From: Streptomyces taklimakanensis | GTDB lineage: Bacteria; Actinomycetota; Actinomycetes; Streptomycetales; Streptomycetaceae | Assembly: GCF_009709575.1 (NCBI RefSeq) | Contig: NZ_WIXO01000001.1 | Span: 2,296,001-2,360,000 of the forward strand | Direction of reading: 5' to 3' | DNA length: 64,000 nucleotides | Shown: in pieces, positions 17,219-25,955 of the stretch | How the letters are laid out: every line of letters begins with the position of its first letter | How positions within the stretch are numbered: position 1 is the first letter of the stretch | Program-made: the position numbers and the translations under genes | Notes under the pieces: generated by a model | The model's input: only the letters and a program-made list of their open reading frames with translations | Database searches by the model: none | Told to the model about the DNA's origin: nothing

Positions 17219-17947
17219 GTGAGGGATTCGGGCAACGGCACCGGGAGGGCGCCGCGGGCCGGCGCGGACACCCGCACGGGGCACGCGGCGGGGACGGCGG
17301 AGACAGCGGGGACGGCGGGGAGCACGCGCGCGGGCGGGGAACCGGAGGCGGGTCCCACCCTCGCCGAGCGGAAGCGCGTGCTGCGGCGCGCCCTCCTGGC
17401 CACGCGCGCCCACCTGACCGAGGACGAGGTGCGGCGGGCCGCCGGCGCGCTCGCCCGACACGCCCTGGAGCTGTCCGAGCTGGCCGGGGCGCGCACGGTC
17501 GCCGCGTATGTCTCGGTGGGGCGCGAGCCGGACACCCGGGCGCTCCTGGAGGAACTGCGCGCCCGCGGCACACGGGTGCTGCTGCCGGTGCTGCTGCCCG
17601 ACGACGACCTGGACTGGGCCGCGTACGAGGGCGCCGAGCACCTCTCCCCCGCCCGCAAGGGACTGCTGGAGCCCACCGGACGGCGGTTCGGCCCGGAGGC
17701 GGTGACCGGGGCGGACGCCGTCCTGCTGCCGGGCCTGGCCGTGGACCGGCACGGGATGCGCCTGGGGCGCGGCGGCGGCAGTTACGACCGGGTGCTGGCC
17801 CGCGTCGAGGCGGCCCGACGGCGCCCGGCGCTCGTGGTGCTGCTGCACTCCGGGGAGCTGCTCGCCGAGGTGCCCGCCGAACCCCACGACCGTCCCGTGC
17901 ACGCCGCGGTGACTCCCGAGGGGGTGCGCCGCTTCGCGGCGGTGTGA
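17219..17947 (+). CDS. 5-formyltetrahydrofolate cyclo-ligase
   Basis: 242 residues from GTG 17219, with GGGAGGTGA just upstream. An Ala/Gly-rich N-terminal extension of about 50 residues precedes the domain. Marks: LAERKRVLRRALLATRAHLT, VAAYVSVGREPDTRALLEEL, LLPVLLPDDDLDWA, and the conserved GMRLGRGGGSYDRVLAR ATP/folate loop. It rescues 5-formyl-THF to 5,10-methenyl-THF. It is divergent from galU, as in Mycobacterium. A hairpin terminator follows. Confidence 0.92.
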   Translation: MRDSGNGTGRAPRAGADTRTGHAAGTAETAGTAGSTRAGGEPEAGPTLAERKRVLRRALLATRAHLTEDEVRRAAGALARHALELSELAGARTVAAYVSVGREPDTRALLEELRARGTRVLLPVLLPDDDLDWAAYEGAEHLSPARKGLLEPTGRRFGPEAVTGADAVLLPGLAVDRHGMRLGRGGGSYDRVLARVEAARRRPALVVLLHSGELLAEVPAEPHDRPVHAAVTPEGVRRFAAV

Positions 17948-17975
17948 GGGGTCCGTCGGGCCCACGACGGCCAAA

Positions 17976-18003
17976 GGGCCGGGACGTGGTTCCGTCCCGG
18001 CCC
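17976..18003. terminator. Hairpin between convergent cyclo-ligase and penicillin acylase genes
   Basis: 11-bp perfect arms (17976-17986 and 17993-18003) with a six-base loop; probably works in both directions. Confidence 0.75.
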
Positions 18004-18030
18004 TCCGGCCGCTTCCGACAGGCCCCCGTG

Positions 18031-20865
18031 TCACGGGGTGAGGGCCATGGTGTCCTCGGTGGCGTCCTCGACGGCCTCCTCGCCGAACGGCCAGTCCAGC
18101 AGCCGGCCCTCGGCCCACAGATCCGTCTGGTCGGTGTAGTGGGGGTGGTAGGCGTGGCCCGAGGCGCCGGTGAGGTTGATCCAGCGCGACTTGTCGAGGT
18201 CGGCCAGGTTGACCACCATCCGCATCGACGGCACCCAGATCACGTCGTAGCCCCCCGCCGCGTTCCAACCGGTGGCGTTGACGGTCGCCTCGCCGCCGCC
18301 CAGGTCCCAGGGGCCTCGGTTGAGCAGGTGCTGGACGAAGCCGGGGCCCGCGGTGCCCAGCGTCTGGTTCTTCAGCATCAGCCGGTGCAGACGGCCCCAG
18401 CTCCAGGTGTCGATGTCCTTGCCGAGCTTGGTGGTCAGCTCCCAGCGGGCGTCCTTCATCGCGCGTGCCAGCAGTTCGTCGCGGTCGCCCTCGCCCTCCT
18501 GGAAACGGCTGCCGGTGATCCACCAGCCGCTGTCGGGACGCTCCAGCAGCGTGCGCACCACCTCGAACCAGCGGTCGCCGCCGTCGGGCTGCGCGGACTC
18601 GGCGGCGCGCACGCCGCACTCGCGGACGGTGCGGGGGGTGCCGTCCAGGTCCTCCAGCGGGCCGGAGTCGTCGGCCGGGCGGACCCACAGGCACTCGCCC
18701 TCGACGCGGACTTCCTTGGGGAGCTTGTGACCGAAGGAGAGCTTGAGGAGGTTGCGCCACACCCCGTTGAAGTACGCGGCGGCCGCGGAGTCGGCGTCCT
18801 GGCTGTAGTCCCAGCCCTCCAGCAGCTCCTGCGCCTCGCGGACGTAGGGGTCGTCGACGTCGATCTTCAGCAGGTGGGGGACCAGGAGCTTGGCTATCTC
18901 GCTGCTGTTGTCGAGCTGCATGGACTGCATGTCGTCCGTGGAGATCTTGCCGCCGTCCTCGATCTTGGCCTGGATCAGGTCGTCGATCCGCTGGCTGCGC
19001 GCGCCGTAGCCCCAGTCCTCGGTGAGCAGGTAGGGGTACTTCTCGGCGTCCACGACGGCCTGGTTGGCGGTGACGATGTAGCCGCGCTCGGGGTTGTACT
19101 CCCAGGGCAGCGCCTCCTGCGGGATCCAGTCCCGCCACTCGTAGTCCGGGTTCCAGCCGGGCGCCGGGTAACGGCCGTCGTGGCCCTCGGCGCGGACGGG
19201 TATGCGGCCGGGCGCCTGGTAGCCGATGTTGCCCTGGGTGTCGGCGTAGATCAGGTTCTGGGAGGGGACGGCGAAGTCGGCGGCGGCGGCGCGGAACTCG
19301 GTGAAGTTCCTCGCGGCGTTGAGCTTGAAGACCGCGTCCATGGTGTTGGAGGGCTCCAGCGCCGTCCAGCGCAGCGAGACCGCGTAGCCCTTGCCGCGGT
19401 CGGGGGCGCCGTCGCCGACGGGGGCGTGGTCGCCGACGGTGCCCAGTTCGGTGCTGCGGTCGGAGACGATCGGGCCGTGGCGGGTGGAGCGGACGGTGAT
19501 CTTTCGGTCCTCGCCGCCGGCGACCTTGATGACCTCCTCGCGGGTCTCGTACGGGACCCTCTCGCCGTCGTAGACGTACGCGCCGTCCTCGATCTTCTCC
19601 AGGTAGAGGTCGGTGACGTCGGCGCCGAGGTTGGTGAAGCCCCAGGAGATGTCCTGGTTGTGGCCGATGACCACACCGGGCATGCCGGAGAAGGTGAAGC
19701 CCGCCACGTCGAAGGGGCACTCCTCGCTGACCGCGTTGCAGTGCAGGCCCATCTGGTACCAGATCGACGGCAGTTGCGGCGCCAGGTGCGGGTCGTTGGC
19801 GAGCAGCGGCTTGCCGGTGGTCGTGTACGTGCCGGAGACGACCCAGGAGTTGGAGCCGATGCCGTCGCCGTTGGGGCCGAGGAGGGCGGGGATGGCGGAG
19901 AGGGTCTCGGAGAGCGCGACGAGCTGGGTCCGCGCGCCCTGGATGCCCTGGACGCCCTGCTGCGTGCCCTGTCCGACGCCCGTCCCCTGGCCGGCGCCGC
20001 CCTGCTGCTGCGCGGTGCCGGTGCCGGCCGCGCCGCCGGGGACAGTGACCCCGGGGGTGGTTCCGTTCTGCCCGGTACCGCCCTGGGTGCCCTGGGTGCC
20101 CTGGGTGCCCTGGTCGTTCTCCGGGTCGTAGGCGCCGTCCGTGGCGCTCACCGCGCCCTCCTGGACGATCGGCTTGTTCCGGTCGTACGGGTAGTCCGGG
20201 TAGAGCTGCTCGATCTGCTCCTCCGTCAGACGGCTGGAGAGCAGGGCCCGGTCGATCTCGTCCTGCATGTTGCCGCGCAGGTCCCAGGCCATGGCCTTGA
20301 GCCAGGCGACGGAGTCCACCGGCGTCCACTTCTGCGGCGCGTAGTCGTTGGTGAAGCCGAGGGCGGCGTACTCCAGGGAGAGTTCCGCGCCGCTGTGGTC
20401 GGCCAGGTAGGCGTTGACGCCCTCCGAGTACGCCAGGAGGTACTTCTTCGTCGTCTCCGACAGCTTGGTGTCGTACTCCTCCTGCGCCACCTTCCGCCAT
20501 CCCAGGGTGCGCAGGAAGGCGTCGGTCTCCACCTGGCTCTCGCCGAACATCTCCGACAGCCGTCCGGCGGTCAGGTGCCGGCGGACGTCCATCTCCCAGA
20601 AGCGGTCCTGGGCGTGGACGTAGCCCTGGGCGCGGAAGAGGTCCTCGGCGCTGTCGGCGTAGAGCTGGGGTATGCCGTGGCCGTCGCGCTTGACGGTCAC
20701 CGGCGCGGACAGCCCGTCCAACTGGAGTGATCCGGTGGTCTGCGGGAAGGAGGCACGGGCGGTGCCCACGCTCCAGTAGGTGCCGTAGCCGACACCCGCC
20801 ACGATCAGCAGCACGACTGCGATCACGAGAAGACGGGCACGTCGCGATTTCTTCTTGGCGGGCAT
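18031..20865 (-). CDS. Penicillin acylase-family Ntn hydrolase, membrane-anchored
   Basis: 944 residues from ATG 20865. A basic N-terminus and one hydrophobic segment (LLVIAVVLLIVAGVGYGTYW) suggest export or anchoring. The alpha chain begins VTVKRDGHGIPQLYADSAED and FRAQGYVHAQDRFWEMDV. A Gly/Gln/Thr-rich spacer (about 255-320, with repeated GTQ) leads to GIGSNSWVVSGTYTTTGKPL, whose Ser is the Ntn nucleophile at the start of the beta chain. Family members self-cleave and hydrolyse amides such as penicillins, acyl-homoserine lactones or lipopeptides; the substrate is unknown. The spacer is far more repetitive than usual. Confidence 0.92.
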   Translation of the reverse strand: MPAKKKSRRARLLVIAVVLLIVAGVGYGTYWSVGTARASFPQTTGSLQLDGLSAPVTVKRDGHGIPQLYADSAEDLFRAQGYVHAQDRFWEMDVRRHLTAGRLSEMFGESQVETDAFLRTLGWRKVAQEEYDTKLSETTKKYLLAYSEGVNAYLADHSGAELSLEYAALGFTNDYAPQKWTPVDSVAWLKAMAWDLRGNMQDEIDRALLSSRLTEEQIEQLYPDYPYDRNKPIVQEGAVSATDGAYDPENDQGTQGTQGTQGGTGQNGTTPGVTVPGGAAGTGTAQQQGGAGQGTGVGQGTQQGVQGIQGARTQLVALSETLSAIPALLGPNGDGIGSNSWVVSGTYTTTGKPLLANDPHLAPQLPSIWYQMGLHCNAVSEECPFDVAGFTFSGMPGVVIGHNQDISWGFTNLGADVTDLYLEKIEDGAYVYDGERVPYETREEVIKVAGGEDRKITVRSTRHGPIVSDRSTELGTVGDHAPVGDGAPDRGKGYAVSLRWTALEPSNTMDAVFKLNAARNFTEFRAAAADFAVPSQNLIYADTQGNIGYQAPGRIPVRAEGHDGRYPAPGWNPDYEWRDWIPQEALPWEYNPERGYIVTANQAVVDAEKYPYLLTEDWGYGARSQRIDDLIQAKIEDGGKISTDDMQSMQLDNSSEIAKLLVPHLLKIDVDDPYVREAQELLEGWDYSQDADSAAAAYFNGVWRNLLKLSFGHKLPKEVRVEGECLWVRPADDSGPLEDLDGTPRTVRECGVRAAESAQPDGGDRWFEVVRTLLERPDSGWWITGSRFQEGEGDRDELLARAMKDARWELTTKLGKDIDTWSWGRLHRLMLKNQTLGTAGPGFVQHLLNRGPWDLGGGEATVNATGWNAAGGYDVIWVPSMRMVVNLADLDKSRWINLTGASGHAYHPHYTDQTDLWAEGRLLDWPFGEEAVEDATEDTMALTP

Positions 20866-21243
20866 CGCTGTCCTTCGAGGGCAGGGTGGGACCAGAGGTG
20901 CTGGAGCAACACTAGGCCGAGCGGTGGCCCGGAGTGACAGGGAGTCCTGGCAACGGAGCCGCGACCTTCAAGCACTGGTAAATTGTTAGACAATGAAATG
21001 ACTTTCGCGCGGGTGAGGTCCGACGCCCACCCCCTCCCGCCTCGCCCACACCGCCCGAATTGCTCGCATTGCCTCCCGTAGCGCCCGTGCCGTCCGCCTT
21101 GCTCCGCCGCTCGTACCGCTCGCACCATCCGCACCGCTCACACCACCCGCCACCCGGTTCCGTACCCCCGTCCCGCTCCGTACGGAACCCCCTGCCCGCA
21201 CGGCCCGCTTCGCCCACGCGGCCCGCACGGAAGGAGCCGTCCT
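20866..21243. promoter_or_regulatory. Divergent intergenic region with palindrome ATTGTTAGACAAT
   Basis: About 380 bp between the acylase and antiporter genes. At 20982-20994 lies ATTGT-TAG-ACAAT, a 5+3+5 inverted repeat inside an AT-rich patch, the shape of GntR- or MarR-type operators. The remainder (21040-21230) is low-complexity Cys/His/Pro-coding-like sequence without a credible gene. AAGGAG at 21231-21236 serves the antiporter. Confidence 0.5.
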
Positions 21244-22752
21244 CTGACTGTCGACCGCCTCAACGAACTGATGCTGGTCTCCGCGCTCGTGCTGCTCGTG
21301 GCCGTCGCGGCGGTCCGGCTGTCGTCCCGCACCGGCCTCCCCAGCCTCCTGATCTACCTGGGCATCGGCCTGGCCATCGGGCAGGACGGCCTGGGGGTCG
21401 AGTTCGACAACGCCGAGCTGACGCAGGTGTTGGGCTACGCGGCGCTGGTGGTGATCCTCGCCGAGGGCGGTCTGAGCACCACATGGCGCGAAATCAGACC
21501 GGTCATGCCCGCCGCGGCCGTACTCGCGACCGTGGGCGTGGGCATCAGCGTGGCCGTCACCGCGGCCGGGGCCCACTACCTGGTGGGACTGGAGTGGCGC
21601 TTCGCCCTGATCATGGGCGCGGTCGTCTCGTCGACGGACGCCGCGGCGGTCTTCTCCGTGCTGCGCAAGGTGCCGCTGCCCAGGCGGCTGGCCGGGCGGG
21701 TGGAGGCGGAGTCGGGCTTCAACGACCCTCCGGTGGTCATCCTGGTCGTCGCCTTCTCGACGACCGGACAGCCGGACCCCTGGTACCTGATGCTCGGGAA
21801 CATCCTGCTGCAGCTCACCATCGGCGTCGCGGTCGGAGTGCTCGTCGGGAGGCTCGGCGAGTGGGGGCTGCGGCAGGTGGCGCTGCCCGCTTCCGGCCTG
21901 TACCCGATCGCGGTGATGGCGCTGTGCGTCCTGGCCTACGCCGGCGGCGCGCTGGCGCAGGGCAGCGGCTTCCTGGCGACCTACATCTGCGGCATCGTCC
22001 TGGGCAACGCCAAGCTGCCGCACCGCCCCGCCACCCGGGGCTTCGCGGACGGCATGGCGTGGATCGCGCAGATCGGGCTGTTCGTGCTGCTCGGACTGCT
22101 GGCCACCCCCTCGAAGCTGCTGGACGACTTCGGGGCCGCGCTGGTCATCGCCGTGGTGCTGACGCTGGTGGCCCGGCCGGTGTCCCTGGTGTTGTCCCTG
22201 CTGCCCTTCCGACTGCCCTGGCGGGAGCTGGCCCTGATGTCCTGGGCGGGACTGCGGGGAGCGGTGCCGATCATCCTGGCGACCATCCCCATGGCCAACC
22301 CCGGCCGGGACAGCGAACGGATCTTCAACATCGTCTTCGTCCTGGTCGTCGTCCTCACCCTGATCCAGGCGCCGACACTGCCCTGGGTGGCCCGGAAGCT
22401 CGGGCTGGGCAAGGACGCGGGCACGACGGAGTTGGAGATCGAGTCGGCCCCACTGGAACGGCTGCGCGGTCACCTGATCTCCGTCACCATCCCCGAGGGC
22501 TCGCGGATGCACGGTGTGGAGGTGGCCGAGCTCCGGCTCCCCAAGGGCGCGGCGGTCACCCTCGTCGTGCGGGACGGCAGCAGTTTCGTGCCGACGCCGA
22601 CGACCGCGCTGCGGCACGGCGACGAGCTGCTCGTGGTGGCCACCGACGCCGTGCGGGACGCGGCGGAGCGACGGCTGATGGCCGTGGGGCGCGGCGGCAA
22701 ACTGGCCGGCTGGCTGGGCACGGCGGGCAGCTCGGCGCTGCACCGGCACTGA
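21244..22752 (+). CDS. Cation/proton antiporter (CPA1/NhaP2-like) with C-terminal TrkA-C-like domain
   Basis: I place the start at CTG 21244, seven bases after AAGGAG, because the reading L/M-TVDRLNELMLV fits the family N-terminus; the first ATG is at 21271 (493 residues) without a good ribosome-binding site. About twelve membrane segments follow, including LPSLLIYLGIGLAIGQDGLG, SSTDAAAVFSVLRKVPLP (ion-binding Asp) and ESGFNDPPVVILVVAF (the ND motif). The C-terminal 90 residues (LISVTIPEGSRMHGVEVAEL and HGDELLVVATDAVRDA) are a TrkA-C-like regulatory domain, typical of K+/H+ antiporters. Confidence 0.88.
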   Translation: MTVDRLNELMLVSALVLLVAVAAVRLSSRTGLPSLLIYLGIGLAIGQDGLGVEFDNAELTQVLGYAALVVILAEGGLSTTWREIRPVMPAAAVLATVGVGISVAVTAAGAHYLVGLEWRFALIMGAVVSSTDAAAVFSVLRKVPLPRRLAGRVEAESGFNDPPVVILVVAFSTTGQPDPWYLMLGNILLQLTIGVAVGVLVGRLGEWGLRQVALPASGLYPIAVMALCVLAYAGGALAQGSGFLATYICGIVLGNAKLPHRPATRGFADGMAWIAQIGLFVLLGLLATPSKLLDDFGAALVIAVVLTLVARPVSLVLSLLPFRLPWRELALMSWAGLRGAVPIILATIPMANPGRDSERIFNIVFVLVVVLTLIQAPTLPWVARKLGLGKDAGTTELEIESAPLERLRGHLISVTIPEGSRMHGVEVAELRLPKGAAVTLVVRDGSSFVPTPTTALRHGDELLVVATDAVRDAAERRLMAVGRGGKLAGWLGTAGSSALHRH

Positions 22753-23036
22753 GGAGGGGGCGGGGCCGGACCGTGACACGCCGGGACGCACCGGGACACG
22801 CCGGGAGCGCTCCGGTGCCGCCGACACGATCGGTTACCCTGAGGCCGTACGTTTGTCCGACTTTCTGGATCCCCGGAGTCTCGACTCCGCCTGATGCAGG
22901 GCCGGCGCGGCCGCCCGGCTGACCACACGCCGCGGTTTCGCGCGAGAGGACGGCCCTCGGCGTGCCCGCCGTACCCACCGGGAGCTCCCGGTCCACGGGA
23001 CCGCGGCGCGCTACCAGGCGGCAGAAAGGTACGGCC

Positions 23037-24413
23037 GTGGCCGCCACGGTCACTCCTGACCCGACTGCCCCGGCTCGGAAGCCCGGCTACCGGGAACTGC
23101 TGCGCACCCCCGGTGCCTGGACGTTCCTGCTCCCCGGCTTCCTGGCCCGTCAGCCCTTCGCGATGCTGACGCTGAGCATCGTGCTGCTGGTGGAGCACAC
23201 CACCGGCTCGTTCGGCACCGCGGGCACGGTCTCCGCCGCCACCGGCGTCTCGATGGCCCTGTTCGCGCCGCGCAGCGGCAGGCTCGCCGACCGCTTCGGC
23301 CAGCGTGCCGTCCTGCTGCCCGGTGTGCTGCTGCACGCCGCGGCCGTCGGCGTACTGGTCCTCCTGGCCCTGGCGGACGCGCCGCTGTGGGCCCTGCTGT
23401 CGGCGGCCGTGCCGGCGGGCGCGTCGGTGCCGCAGGTCGGACCCATGGTGCGGGCCCGCTGGGCGCACCTGCTGCGGGACGGTGCCCCCGGACCGTCCGG
23501 CCCGTCCGGCCCGTCCGATGGGCCCCGCGCCTCCGGCGCCCCCGAAAGGGCCCGGTTGCTGCCGACGGCGGCCGCCTTCGAGTCCGTCACCGACGAGTTC
23601 ACCTTCGTCATCGGCCCGGTGCTGGCCACGGCGCTGTGCACCACCGTGCACCCGGCGGCCGGGTTGATCGCCGAAGCCACCCTCACCGTCACCGGCGGGC
23701 TGGTCTTCGCCGCTCAGCGACGCACCGCACCACCCGCGCACCGCCGTGGCCGGAAGCACGGCGTCCGGCACGCCTCGGCGCTGTCGGTGCCGGGCGTGCG
23801 GGTGCTGGCCGTCGCCTTCCTGGGCATCGGCGCGGTCTTCGGCGGGATGCAGGTGTCCCTGGCCGCCTTCACCGACCACATCGGGCAGCCGGGCATCAAC
23901 GGTCTGCTGTACGGCGTCTTCGCCGGCGGCAACATGCTCGCCGGTGTCGTCTACGGCACCCTCGCCTGGCGTTCGGCGCCGCACCGACGGCTGCTGACGG
24001 CGTACGCGACGCTGACGCTGACCACCACGCCGCTGTGGGCGGTGGACTCCGTACCGCTGCTGGCGGTTCTGGGCCTGCTGGCCGGCCTGGGCATCGCACC
24101 GAGCCTGATCACCGGTTTCACGCTGGTGGAGCGGCTGGTTCCGCAGACCGCCCGCACCGAGGCGTTCACCTGGCTGACCGGGGCGGTGGCGCTGGGGCAG
24201 GCGGGCGCGGCAACGGCGGCCGGACAGTTGACGGACGACTTCGGGGCGAGCGCCGGTTTCACGGTCCCGCTGGTCGCCACGGCCCTGGCGCTGGTCACCG
24301 TCACGCTGCTGCGCGGGTGGCTGAAGCCGGGGCCGGAGGCCCCCCGGAAGGAGGACGGCGGGGAACCCGGAAGGCGTGGTGAGGGTCACCGTGCGACGTT
24401 CCCGGTGGACTAA
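23037..24413 (+). CDS. MFS transporter
   Basis: 458 residues from GTG 23037, with GAAAGG nearby. About twelve hydrophobic segments in two halves are joined by a polar loop near 250. The conserved cytoplasmic loop between segments 2 and 3 reads PRSGRLADRFGQRAVLLPGV. Length and pattern fit drug or sugar efflux proteins; the substrate is unknown. It precedes the CIRCE/fmdB unit by 66 bp. Confidence 0.85.
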   Translation: MAATVTPDPTAPARKPGYRELLRTPGAWTFLLPGFLARQPFAMLTLSIVLLVEHTTGSFGTAGTVSAATGVSMALFAPRSGRLADRFGQRAVLLPGVLLHAAAVGVLVLLALADAPLWALLSAAVPAGASVPQVGPMVRARWAHLLRDGAPGPSGPSGPSDGPRASGAPERARLLPTAAAFESVTDEFTFVIGPVLATALCTTVHPAAGLIAEATLTVTGGLVFAAQRRTAPPAHRRGRKHGVRHASALSVPGVRVLAVAFLGIGAVFGGMQVSLAAFTDHIGQPGINGLLYGVFAGGNMLAGVVYGTLAWRSAPHRRLLTAYATLTLTTTPLWAVDSVPLLAVLGLLAGLGIAPSLITGFTLVERLVPQTARTEAFTWLTGAVALGQAGAATAAGQLTDDFGASAGFTVPLVATALALVTVTLLRGWLKPGPEAPRKEDGGEPGRRGEGHRATFPVD

Positions 24414-24443
24414 GGCGCCGGAATGCTGCACCATGGTGCGTCG

Positions 24444-24470
24444 TTAGCACTCCACAGGTAAGAGTGCCAG
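24444..24470 (+). promoter_or_regulatory. CIRCE element (HrcA operator)
   Basis: TTAGCACTC (24444-24452), nine bases, then GAGTGCCAG (24462-24470). Consensus CIRCE is TTAGCACTC-N9-GAGTGCTAA, so the left arm is exact and the right arm matches at seven of nine. It lies ten bases before the start codon of the zinc-ribbon gene, where bound HrcA would block expression until heat stress. Confidence 0.8.
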
Positions 24471-24479
24471 GAGGAGCAA

Positions 24480-24803
24480 GTGCCGACCTATCAGTACCAG
24501 TGCACCGAGTGCGGCGAGGGCCTGGAAGCGGTTCAGAAGTTCACGGACGACGCGCTCACCGAGTGCCCGAGCTGCCAGGGCCGCCTGAAGAAGGTGTTCT
24601 CGGCGGTCGGCATCGTCTTCAAGGGCTCCGGTTTCTACCGGAACGACAGCCGTGGTTCCTCGTCCGGCGGCCAGGGGTCGAACTCGGCGTCGTCCTCGTC
24701 GTCCACGTCGTCGTCCACGTCGTCCTCGTCCTCCTCTTCCTCGGCGTCGTCCGAGAAGAAGAGCGGCGACTCGTCGTCCAAGGCCGGTTCCTCGGCCGCC
24801 TGA
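24480..24803 (+). CDS. FmdB-type zinc-ribbon protein, Ruc-like heat-shock chaperone candidate
   Basis: 107 residues from GTG 24480 (GGAGGAG upstream). The N-terminal zinc ribbon MPTYQYQCTECGEGLEAVQK and later CPSCQGRLKKVFSAVG supply four Cys (CxxC twice). The rest is a Ser/Gly disordered tail with a run of TCG/TCC codons. Mycobacterium tuberculosis Rv0991c (Ruc) has the same layout, is HrcA-controlled, lies beside the cyclo-ligase-galU-moeA-rimJ block, and is an oxidation-activated chaperone. The CIRCE element here makes the same role likely. Confidence 0.87.
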   Translation: MPTYQYQCTECGEGLEAVQKFTDDALTECPSCQGRLKKVFSAVGIVFKGSGFYRNDSRGSSSGGQGSNSASSSSSTSSSTSSSSSSSSASSEKKSGDSSSKAGSSAA

Positions 24804-24900
24804 CCCGACGGCCCCACGGCCCGGCGACCACCCGACGGAGTCCGGAAGCGGGCTCGCCGGGCGGGGCTCGCCGCGCGGGGGCGGGGCTAGGGTGACGGGC

Positions 24901-25761
24901 ATGAACGCACAGGCGGAAAGCCCCTCCCCGAGAGCCCCCCAGGCGGAGACGGGCGTCATCGGCGGGTCCGGGTTCTACTCGTTCCTGGACGACGTGGTCG
25001 AGATCACGGTGGAGACGCCCTACGGCGAGCCCAGCGACTCCCTCTTCCTCGGCGAGATCGCCGGGCGGCGGGTCGCCTTCCTGCCGCGGCACGGGCGCAA
25101 GCACCACCTGCCCCCGCACCGGATCAACTACCGCGCCAACCTGTGGGCCCTGCGCTCGCTCGGCGTGCGACAGGTGCTCGGGCCGTGTGCGGTGGGCGGT
25201 CTGCGTCCCGAGTACGGGCCGGGCACGCTGGTGGTGCCGGACCAGTTGGTGGACCGCACCACGTCGCGCGTCCGGACCTACTACGACGGCGAACCCCTGC
25301 CCGACGGCTCGGTGCCGAACGTGGTGCACGTGTCCTTCGCCGACCCCTACTGCGAGGCGGGGCGCGCGGCCGCCGTCGCGGCGGCGCGCGGGCAGGGCTG
25401 GGAGCCGGTGGACGGCGGTGCGATGGTGGTCATCGAGGGGCCTCGCTTCTCGACCCGCGCGGAGTCGCGCTGGCACGCCGCGCAGGGCTGGTCGGTGGTC
25501 GGGATGACCGGTCACCCCGAGGCCGTCCTCGCCCGCGAACTCGGTCTCTGCTACACCTCGATGGCGTTGGTCACCGACCTGGACGCCGGTGCGGAGACGG
25601 GCGAGGGCGTCTCGCACGAGGAGGTCCTGGAGGTCTTCTCCCGGAACGTCGGACGGCTGCGCCGGGTCCTCTTCGACACGGTGGCCGGGCTGCCCGTGGA
25701 GCGGAACTGCGCCTGCGCGCGGGCGCTGGACGGGGTGGATCCGGGGATCCGCCTGCCGTAG
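24901..25761 (+). CDS. mtnP: S-methyl-5'-thioadenosine phosphorylase
   Basis: 286 residues from ATG 24901. It cleaves MTA with phosphate to adenine and methylthioribose-1-phosphate in methionine salvage. Seen: GVIGGSGFYSFLDDV, AFLPRHGRKHHLPPHRINYR (phosphate/ribose-binding), LGPCAVGGLRPEYGPGTLVV, VVIEGPRFSTRAESRWHA and VGMTGHPEAVLARELGLCY. Some homologues act on MTI or other nucleosides, so specificity is inferred. Confidence 0.9.
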   Translation: MNAQAESPSPRAPQAETGVIGGSGFYSFLDDVVEITVETPYGEPSDSLFLGEIAGRRVAFLPRHGRKHHLPPHRINYRANLWALRSLGVRQVLGPCAVGGLRPEYGPGTLVVPDQLVDRTTSRVRTYYDGEPLPDGSVPNVVHVSFADPYCEAGRAAAVAAARGQGWEPVDGGAMVVIEGPRFSTRAESRWHAAQGWSVVGMTGHPEAVLARELGLCYTSMALVTDLDAGAETGEGVSHEEVLEVFSRNVGRLRRVLFDTVAGLPVERNCACARALDGVDPGIRLP

Positions 25762-25955
25762 CCCCTCCCCTGCGTCGTCGCCGCCCCACCGACCGCGAAT
25801 CCCGTGGACGGTGGGGCGGCGGTGTCGTCCGGGGCCTTTGTGATCCCTGTGGGTGAGCGAGTTGTCCACATTCCGTGGATGGTCCACAGGCTCCGGCGGA
25901 TTCTCCCGGAAGGGGTCATCGTGGGGCCGTATCCCTCCACGAGGCGGTGACCACG

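Noticed and set aside
17153..20500. Very long minus-strand frame of over 1100 codons covering the penicillin acylase and cyclo-ligase region
   Set aside because: It is Arg/Pro/Gly-rich with no domain and is out of frame with the acylase gene, whose catalytic motifs lie in another frame. A GC-rich shadow.
24690..24750. Ser-codon run in the FmdB gene as a separate repeat element
   Set aside because: It is a trinucleotide-like run within a coding frame that makes the expected disordered Ser tail; no sign of a mobile or structural repeat.
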